Below, one piece after another: positions 57,172 through 64,000 of a stretch of DNA of 64,000 nt. Where the stretch lies: assembly GCF_011386835.1 (NCBI RefSeq), contig NC_088804.1:39915549-39979548 (forward strand). Reading direction: 5' to 3'. The position numbers were made by a program, and so were the translations under genes. This DNA is from Chrysemys picta bellii (lineage: Eukaryota; Chordata; Testudines; Emydidae). A model generated the notes under the pieces. The model made no database searches. It had not been told where the DNA came from and saw nothing but the letters and a program-made list of their open reading frames with translations. Every line of letters starts with the position of its first letter. Within the stretch, counting starts at the first letter, position 1.

Positions 57172-59379
57172 GTAGGAATTGATCCTTCTCAGTTGAGTTT
57201 TAGGTAGTGTTGCAGTTCAGTCTTCATAATTAAATGTTACATATGGATTGACTTCATATTACCAAAATGTGTTTTAATGACCAAAATGTGTGCTATGTCT
57301 TCTACTTAAATCTTTATGGCATAAACAGAAAAAAATGTTAAGCCGCCAGTTAATATTTTGCCTACTGACGATGAAACAGTTTGATATTTGACCATCATTA
57401 TTTCATCACTCATGCAATAATATACTTCATCCACATGTTTTATAATTTCTTGTCTTTGGCTTCTTCGTTGTTGTGCTAAACTGGACTGATTATCTTGTGC
57501 ACAGGATGTTCCTTTACATGCTTTTGTCATTGACTGTCAGTGTGGCCATATGTGGACCACAAGCTATGCAGGCATAAGAATATTTGTTGCTAAGATTTAA
57601 GCAGATATTTTTGTATTGGATGAATGTCGAGAGAGAGAGAGATCTTTCACATCTGGTTGTGTTCTTTTTGAGAAGTTAGCTTTATTAGGCACTTATGCAT
57701 ACGTGGGACAGGATGAAAATGAGTCCCAAGCTGCAGCAATGACTCTGGGAGATTGTTTGAATTAACATAATTTCCATATCAGGTGAAAGTGAAATTGCTA
57801 ACACCTGATCCATCTGATCACAGAACATCCTTTACCAAGTTATGTTAGGTTAAAATAGCCACAGTAAAAAGTACTCCTGTAAGGGAAGCTTCTGTCCAGG
57901 CCACTTGAGTGAACAACTGTTTTTGTTCCTGCTGAATATTATAATACAAGCTGTGTTAAGATCTATGTCCAGGGGCTTGAACTTTGGCAAGAAACAAGCC
58001 ACTGAACCTCTGGGGAACTATTTGAACTCTCAATCTTTGGATATTCCTGGCCTTTTATGTGGGGAAACAACCTAACCTGTTGTTAAAAAAAAATCTCTTT
58101 AGAAAATTAATTGTATCGATTTTAATCCGAGGTGTCTTGTTGTAGTGCTATTGTTAGGTCACTGAAACAGGATAATATGGAAGTCACATGTTGGAGCATT
58201 CTTTTTGGCATTTCACTACTTCCTTTATACCCCATTGGCCGTTCTGCATGCAACAAAATGCCAAGTAAAGGCTTATTGGAAGAAATAGTGCATATTTAAC
58301 CCTGGATTTTTTATTTCTCTGTGACACTAACAAGGTGTGCAGATTATTTGTAATTTTCTGGTATTACAAACCTAGCATTTTTTTTCCTTGAAATGTTATT
58401 TCATACCACGTAGGGCACAATTTATGCCATAGTAAATGTTCTGAATCTCTGCATCTGTAAATAGATCCAATACATGCCAGTTAAAATATTTTTATTATTA
58501 AAACAGTATCAACTTGCAAGCAAAAAATTTGGATGATCACATTTTGCTGATGGTACCTATGCGGTGATGGTTAAGTGAGCCCATTAGAGTATCATACATC
58601 CTGTGTGGCTGTTTCCCATGCTGGAATAAAAAGTTATGATGTGAATATGAGTTTTCAGGGCTGAACTATTTTTGAAAGAGTTCATGAAATTTTGGAGATC
58701 TAATAAATGATTTCTAAGAGGTGCAAACTTAGAAAGGATAAATAAGAAAAAGTTATATATATTCCAGAATTAGGGTTGTATAACAGAAGAGAAGAAAAAT
58801 GCAGATGAATCAGTTTTGGCTTAATTAACATCAGTAGTTCATGTATACTAGGGGATTTTTCACTGTTACTGGAGTTGAACATCACTGTGTGTTGATAGGA
58901 ACAGTTCTGGCCCTGCAGAAGTGATTGTGGCTACAATTGGTTGGAAAACTTCTGCCTACATTTTCCCCCCTGATTTCTTATTAGTTTTAGTTGTGAACCA
59001 CAAATGATAGTATTGCAGATATCATTGACCCTACTTTTCAAACTTCATTTTCACAGTATGTTACAGGATGCAAAATGAATAGTGTAAGACTTTTTATTGT
59101 TTTCTTCACGCACACTTGTATTTAAATTCACAGAACTAACTGCTACGCCATGTGAATCACCAGGGACTTTTGTCATAGGACAGCTTGCACATGTATCAAA
59201 GCAAGTACCTTCCCCTAGGCACCAGTTTTCAATAACTTTTGCACTCTTGGAAACACTACTTACTACTTCCTGTTTCCCTGCAATCTTAGAAGTGTGAACA
59301 AGTGTGCAATGGCTGGGGTAATACTAGTTCCATTCTTAATGAAATTTATGTGCCCCTGATTTTGTGCATATTATCAATG

Positions 59380-59450
59380 CTTTATTATTTGGATTGTAGA
59401 AGCGCCAAGTGGTCTCAGTGAGGATTGGAGCTCTGTTGTGCCAGGAAAGA
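59380..59450 (-). mobile_element. L2-type 3' end fragment
   Basis: TATTATTTGGATTGTAGAAG, then TCAGTGAGGATTGGAGCTCT and GTTGTGCC is a worn antisense version of the L2 3' end seen at 50045..50120. Confidence 0.45.
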
Positions 59451-61008
59451 AGTATGGCAGCTGTGGGAAAGGTCCTTGTGTAGCATTGTAGATGTACACT
59501 ATGCTGTGTAATGGCTGTACCTGACGTTTCCTTAGTCCTTTCCCCAAAAGTAGCATATTATCTGAAGGTTGAATATGTATGTACAATACAGCCCAAAATC
59601 AAACGGGAGAAGTAGTAGTGTGTGGTCTCTACTGCTGGAGTACTTCTCAGAACATTGCCTACTGTATTCTCCCAACTGTCCATCACCACTTTGAAAAGTG
59701 ACTTTATTTTCCCCTTTTTGTTTTTGAGCTTTAATGCACCTTACCAGGGGAACTTAAGGACATCAGTAATGAGGGAAGTGAATAATTTGTCACTTTGATG
59801 GCTTTCAAGCAGGTATTGAATATTCTTGCAAACCACTATTTTATTAGATCTTAAGTTTTGCTACCAGCAATCCCATTGGAGCACTAATCCCAGGCTTCCA
59901 GATTCCACCTATTAATGTACATGTTATTAGCACAAACATGCAGGCAGACCTTCAGTGGGCTTCCACCATTCAGATACCATTTTGTACAACAGCTTTCCTG
60001 ATCTAAATTGTCACCCTGATCCTCAGGAAAGGGCTTTTACATCAATTAGTCCAAGGTACAAAGAATAGGACTGTGTTAGCTCCATATTAACTAAAACAAA
60101 ACGTAGTTTAAATCTACCATTACATTTTATCTGTGAAACTTTTCCAAACGGATCGCTATATTTCAAACCTTGCAGAGGCTGGTAATACTAGCTTTTTCTG
60201 CGTAATGTTGCCAGCTGTTTTTTTTTTATTTTAATTTTTTATTTTTTTGTTTTTGTTTTTTTCCTGTTTAATTTTCTGTCCTGGTAGTTGCATTGAATTT
60301 AGATCTTGCTTTTCTGGCATGACTGTCCATGGAACCAATGAAATCATGCCAGAAAGAAAACTCTACCTACACATGTGTTCTATTAGCTCAAAGTTTCATA
60401 TTTCAGTGGACGTTTAATAAAAATACCAAACTGCAAAAATAATTAGACTTTATATTAACTAATAGCTTAAGTCCTCAGACCAATGGGAGTTTTTTTGTAT
60501 TTGGCAGTGATTGTGGATTACCAGAAGTTTCCTCATTGTCTTTTCTTTCCCTTGATTCCACCCTTCAGCCCTCCACCCTTCACTGTATCCCCTTCTTCCT
60601 TTTGCTGAGCTTTAGGGTGTTCTAGATCCCCAAAGGTATTAGATGTATACAGGCTCCACAACATATGTGAGGATAAGTCTATGGTGTTCAGAAACCCTAT
60701 CCTATGTGTAGAGGTAGGCAGAAGTGTAACACATACAGCATTTCAGTACCTCTTTATTTCATTTTCTAGACTGTTCTTTGTACAGCCAATGCCTTACCAG
60801 CTATCTAATTTAAGAAGTATTTAAAATGGCACCAGAGAAATGGTTTTCAGCTAGTCACTTTTAGTTTAAAAACAAAACAAAAAGCTTATGCTGTTTTAAA
60901 AGTCAGAATTTGATTGAATTTATTCCTAATGAGCAGATAGTTTGCTGTGTGTATAGGTTCTTCATAGAGGGAGGATCCATACAGTTAGTTTGCTTCTTTA
61001 TCTGAAGA

Positions 61009-61027
61009 GTGTGTGTGTGTGTGTGTT
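61009..61027. repeat. (GT)n microsatellite
   Basis: About nine GT units. Confidence 0.9.
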
Positions 61028-61209
61028 AGTGGCATCTAGAGAAGTTAGGAGAATCCAAAACAAACTGGAATCTGTCACAGGTTTAGTGAAGAGAAAGCTA
61101 ACTACTGTAAATTGCTTTTGCAATATCTATATATGTAATCTATCTATTGTGTGTATGTGTAATATATACATTGTATATGATATTAAATATATAAATATGA
61201 TATTTTTCT

Positions 61210-61690
61210 ACCACCCAAATATATGCTAAGCACCTCACAGAAACAAGTACAGGCATGGCCCCTGCCCAGAGGAGTTTACAATCTCAAATCAAAATATCGT
61301 GCCAAATGAGGTTCATAAATGGAGTAGGCAGTGAAAGGATCCTGGTGACCTTAACAACACATAGGTACGCAGTTCACTGAGGCATGTATACATTGTAGTG
61401 GTAGCATTCGTTTTTTTCTGCACTGTTTTGCCCACCTCAGTCACTCCTCATAGGCTTCATGACAGCAGTGAGTTTAAAGAGTGGTTGACCGTGGCAAGGG
61501 AGGTGGCTCAGCAAACAGGTTTTTCAAGAGCACCTCAAGCATAAGGGACGGCATGGAAGTCACAGAGCTGATTTTTGAGAGGCAGAGATAAATCAGTGTC
61601 CTTGGTAGAATGGAGAGGGTGATGGTGGAGGAATGTGAAAGGAGTTCAGAGTTGTAGAGAGGAGCTGCCTTCTGGAGGGCAAGTTCAGGA
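61210..61690 (-). mobile_element. Old L2-type LINE fragment
   Basis: GCATGGCCCCTGCCCAGAGG and AGTTTACAATCTCAAAT is the antisense L2 3' end; the purine-rich downstream part (GGTGATGGTGGAGGAATGTG) fits its 3' region but has drifted far. Confidence 0.45.
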
Positions 61691-61897
61691 AGTGTGCATA
61701 TCTATGTAATACGTGTGTGATGCCGAACTGTGAAGTTCGGGTCTGAACATCCCCAGAATGGATATGTATCTGGTGTGCAGATCAGACCGTCTCTCATGCA
61801 CACTGCATATAGTATCTCAGTGTGCAATACTACACAGATGACAATATGTTAAAATGATATATAGAGATACATGACCTCATGACCAGATCTGGAACAT

Positions 61898-62718
61898 CAT
61901 AAGAACATAAGAATGGCCATACTGGGTCAGACCAAAGGTCCATCCAGCCCAGTATCCTGTCTACCGACAGTGACCAATGCCAGGTGTCCTAGAGGGAGTG
62001 AACCTAACAGGTAATCATCAAGTGATCTCTCTCCTGCCATCCATCTCCACCTTCTGGCAAACAGAGGCTAAGGACACCATTCCTTACCCATCCTGGCTAA
62101 TGCCATTAATGGACTTAACCTCCATGGATTTATCTAGTTCTCTTTTGAACCCTGTTATAGTCCTAGCCTTCACAACCTCCTCAGGCAAGGAGTTCCACAG
62201 GTTGAGTGTGTGCTGTGTGAAGAAGAACTTCCTTTTCTTTGTTTTAAACCTGCTGCCCATTAATTTCATTTGGTAGCCCCTAGTTCTTATATTATGGGAA
62301 CAGGTAAATAACTTTTCCTTATTCACTTTCTCCACACCACTCATGATTTTATATACACCTCTACCTCAATATAACACTGTCCTCGGGAGCCAAAAAATCT
62401 TATCGCGTTATAGGTGAAACCGCATTACATTGAACTTGCTTTGATCCACTGGAATGCGCAGCCCCTCCCTCCCCGAGCACTGCTTTACCACGTTATATCC
62501 AAATTCATGTTATATCGGGTCGCGTTATATCGAGGTAGCGGTGTACCTCTATCATATCCCCCTTTAGTCTCCTCTTTTCCAAGCTGAAAAGTCCTAGCCT
62601 CTTTAATTTCTCCTCATATGGGACCCATTCCAAACCCTTAATCATTTTAGTTGCCCTTCTCTGAACCTTTTCTAATGCCAGTATATCTTTTTTGAGATGA
62701 GGAGACCACATCTGTACA
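61898..62718 (-). mobile_element. CR1 LINE 3' part, split by a nested MITE
   Basis: Antisense CR1: the 3' terminus CATAAGAACATAAGAATGGC is at the left, and the C-terminal end of ORF2 is readable on the minus strand, with [20 protein letters not shown] and [20 protein letters not shown] in 62505..62711 and [20 protein letters not shown] in 62084..62344. ORF2 ends at a stop near 62084. The element is 5'-truncated near 62718. A MITE sits at 62356..62543; without it the CR1 sequence is continuous (TTTATATA joined to CCTCTATCATA). Confidence 0.9.
62356..62543. mobile_element. Tc1/mariner-type MITE nested in CR1
   Basis: The left end CACCTCTACCTCAATATAAC and the minus-strand reading of the right end CACCGCTACCTCGATATAAC agree at 18 of 20 positions. 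TA flanks both sides (62354..62355, 62544..62545), the target duplication of Tc1/mariner elements. The 188 bp body (GCGTTATAGGTGAAACCGCA) has no coding capacity. Confidence 0.88.
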
Positions 62719-63956
62719 TCCCATGTGTTTCTGTACGATCTGCTTGTTATGGTCTGATGTGAAGGACAATCTATACATCTTTGTTGGGGGAATGGAAGTG
62801 GAAGAGAAGAAGGGGCCCCAAATGTTTAAAAGATATCTAATTTGTCTGCCAGTTGATAGATAGTATACTCCAATGACCATTTATTTCCGATTAGCTTAAA
62901 CCAAAAGGTAAATATGCTTGTTTATAAAGGAAATTATTTAGAAACCCAGCTGTCTCTGAGAAAATTTTAAACCAGTCCCATTAAGATCTACTTTGTTTCT
63001 TTTTCCCTCAGTGCTAATTACTACATATTAGGTATCTCTCTTAACATGAAGTAATGGCATCATATAACTGATTATTATCTCATTAAGATGCAATTTAACC
63101 TGCAACTCCAAGAACAATTTTTAATAATAATACAATTTATGTAGATTTTAATTCTACTTTTGCTGAATTTTAGGCTATAGAACAAGTTAAATATAGCCAG
63201 TGAAAATATTGGAAATAATCTTTTCCTGTCTGAAAAACATAATGATAGACCAGTAAATAATTTTTTTTAAAAACTATTTTACTAGGACTATTTTGCCAGT
63301 TAGATTTTTTCTCAGGGCTATGAAAGATCATTATCCGGCAAAATGTCTGAGATATATTGATTATATACAGTATATTGCAGCGAGGAACCTAACATTTGCA
63401 TTGTGTTTGTATGCAGCACCTCATTACCCAGGTAGCTAGCACTCTATAACTAGAATAATGTGTGTGTATGTGTTATTTCATAGAAAAATCAATTACAATA
63501 AACTGTTTTAATTCTCTTTTCTGAATACTCATTTTAATTGTTCATTTTGATACTGTAGAGCAGATACTGCTAATATGTATTAATAAGGCCAGTATAAACA
63601 TTTTAAATCATGCCTTGACTTGAACAGCTGAAAGAACACATGTATACTACAGGTATTGTTTTGTTGACACTGGGAATCAGGCTACTATAAGTTAGTGTTG
63701 AAGTCCCTACTTCAAGTCCTTGACTATGGCATTCTGCTCTTCCTCTGTGCCTCACTTCTGAGCAGCAGAGGGCAGTGCTGTTAAGATCATTGTCAGATGC
63801 ATGTTTCCTTAGCAAAAGGTTGAGGAAAGGGGGTGGATTTTTGAATTGCAGGCACGGTGCTGCTCTGATATCCCTTGTGAACTGTCATACCATGGGATAC
63901 AGAGACATTCATATTGTGGGGTTTTTTTTGCATATGCCACCGACAGAGAGGAGTGA

Positions 63957-63988
63957 GAGAGCGAGTGAGTGTGTGTGCGCGCGCGCAT
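63957..63988. repeat. Purine/GT/GC simple repeat
   Basis: GAGAGAGCGAGTGAGTGTGT followed by GTGCGCGCGCGCA, an alternating purine-pyrimidine tract. Confidence 0.85.
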
Positions 63989-64000
63989 AGCCCTCAACTT

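Larger units (their letters stand above)
57172..64000 (+). other. BANP: BANP downstream intron (partial, phase 0)
   Basis: The intron begins with GTAGGAA and runs past the window end. 57180..61200 looks unique and AT-rich apart from a small L2-type tail near 59380..59450. An old L2-type stretch and an antisense CR1 with a nested MITE follow. The window ends in a (GT)n(GC)n simple repeat near 63957..63988. No further BANP exon was recognised. Confidence 0.75.

Noticed and set aside
57172..64000. Search for the next BANP exon.
   Set aside because: No stretch encoding the BANP C-terminal part with flanking AG/GT in phase 0 was recognised; it probably lies beyond the window.

Overview
This is vertebrate nuclear DNA, most likely from a turtle (Testudines). 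It has short, widely spaced exons with consensus splice sites and no compact gene order. Its introns are full of sauropsid repeats: CR1 and L2 LINEs, a DIRS tyrosine-recombinase retrotransposon, Penelope-like elements, hAT and Tc1/mariner-type MITEs and an ERV-type solo LTR. The turtle call rests on my recognition of several repeat families (for example the tail ending in CTACTCTGAAACC and a CR1 3' end read as CATAAGAACATAAGAA). No alignment was run, and a crocodilian or another reptile is possible.

The only host gene I can support is BANP (SMAR1, a BEN-domain nuclear protein), on the + strand. Five consecutive internal coding exons are present: 4440..4679, 33504..33671, 49290..49420, 54234..54296 and 57127..57171. 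They join in frame. The first two encode the BEN domain, which binds DNA; the next three encode a glutamine/valine/isoleucine-rich segment made of short repeats. The 5' part of the gene (N-terminus, coiled coil) lies before the window and the 3' part after position 57171 was not found, so the gene runs off both ends.

Layout. 1..4439 is intron with an L2 3' end. 4680..33503 is a 28.8 kb intron holding two hAT elements with near-perfect 8 bp target duplications (7455..7674, 32135..32948), a GC-rich element of unclear class with a 68 bp tandem array (9159..10617), a related GC-rich hAT (16597..17202), a Tigger-like MITE, a short twin-primed retroelement with a 13 bp target duplication (22096..22180), and a 4.9 kb decayed DIRS element (24515..29375). 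33672..49289 is an intron with a Penelope-like reverse transcriptase remnant, a solo LTR, CR1 tails and a second DIRS fragment. 49421..54233 holds a long antisense L2 with reverse transcriptase motifs and a MIR-type SINE. 54297..57126 holds an AT-rich DNA transposon. 57172..64000 holds an antisense CR1 interrupted by a mariner-type MITE.

Nearly all long open frames in the window are transposon remnants or frames through GC-rich repeats. I found no tRNA or rRNA gene, no CRISPR array and no sign of a new multi-gene system. The most interesting items are the hammerhead-ribozyme-like fold in the Penelope-type tail, the twin-primed insertion, the same GC-rich filler in three elements with different ends, and the exon-by-exon repeat in BANP.
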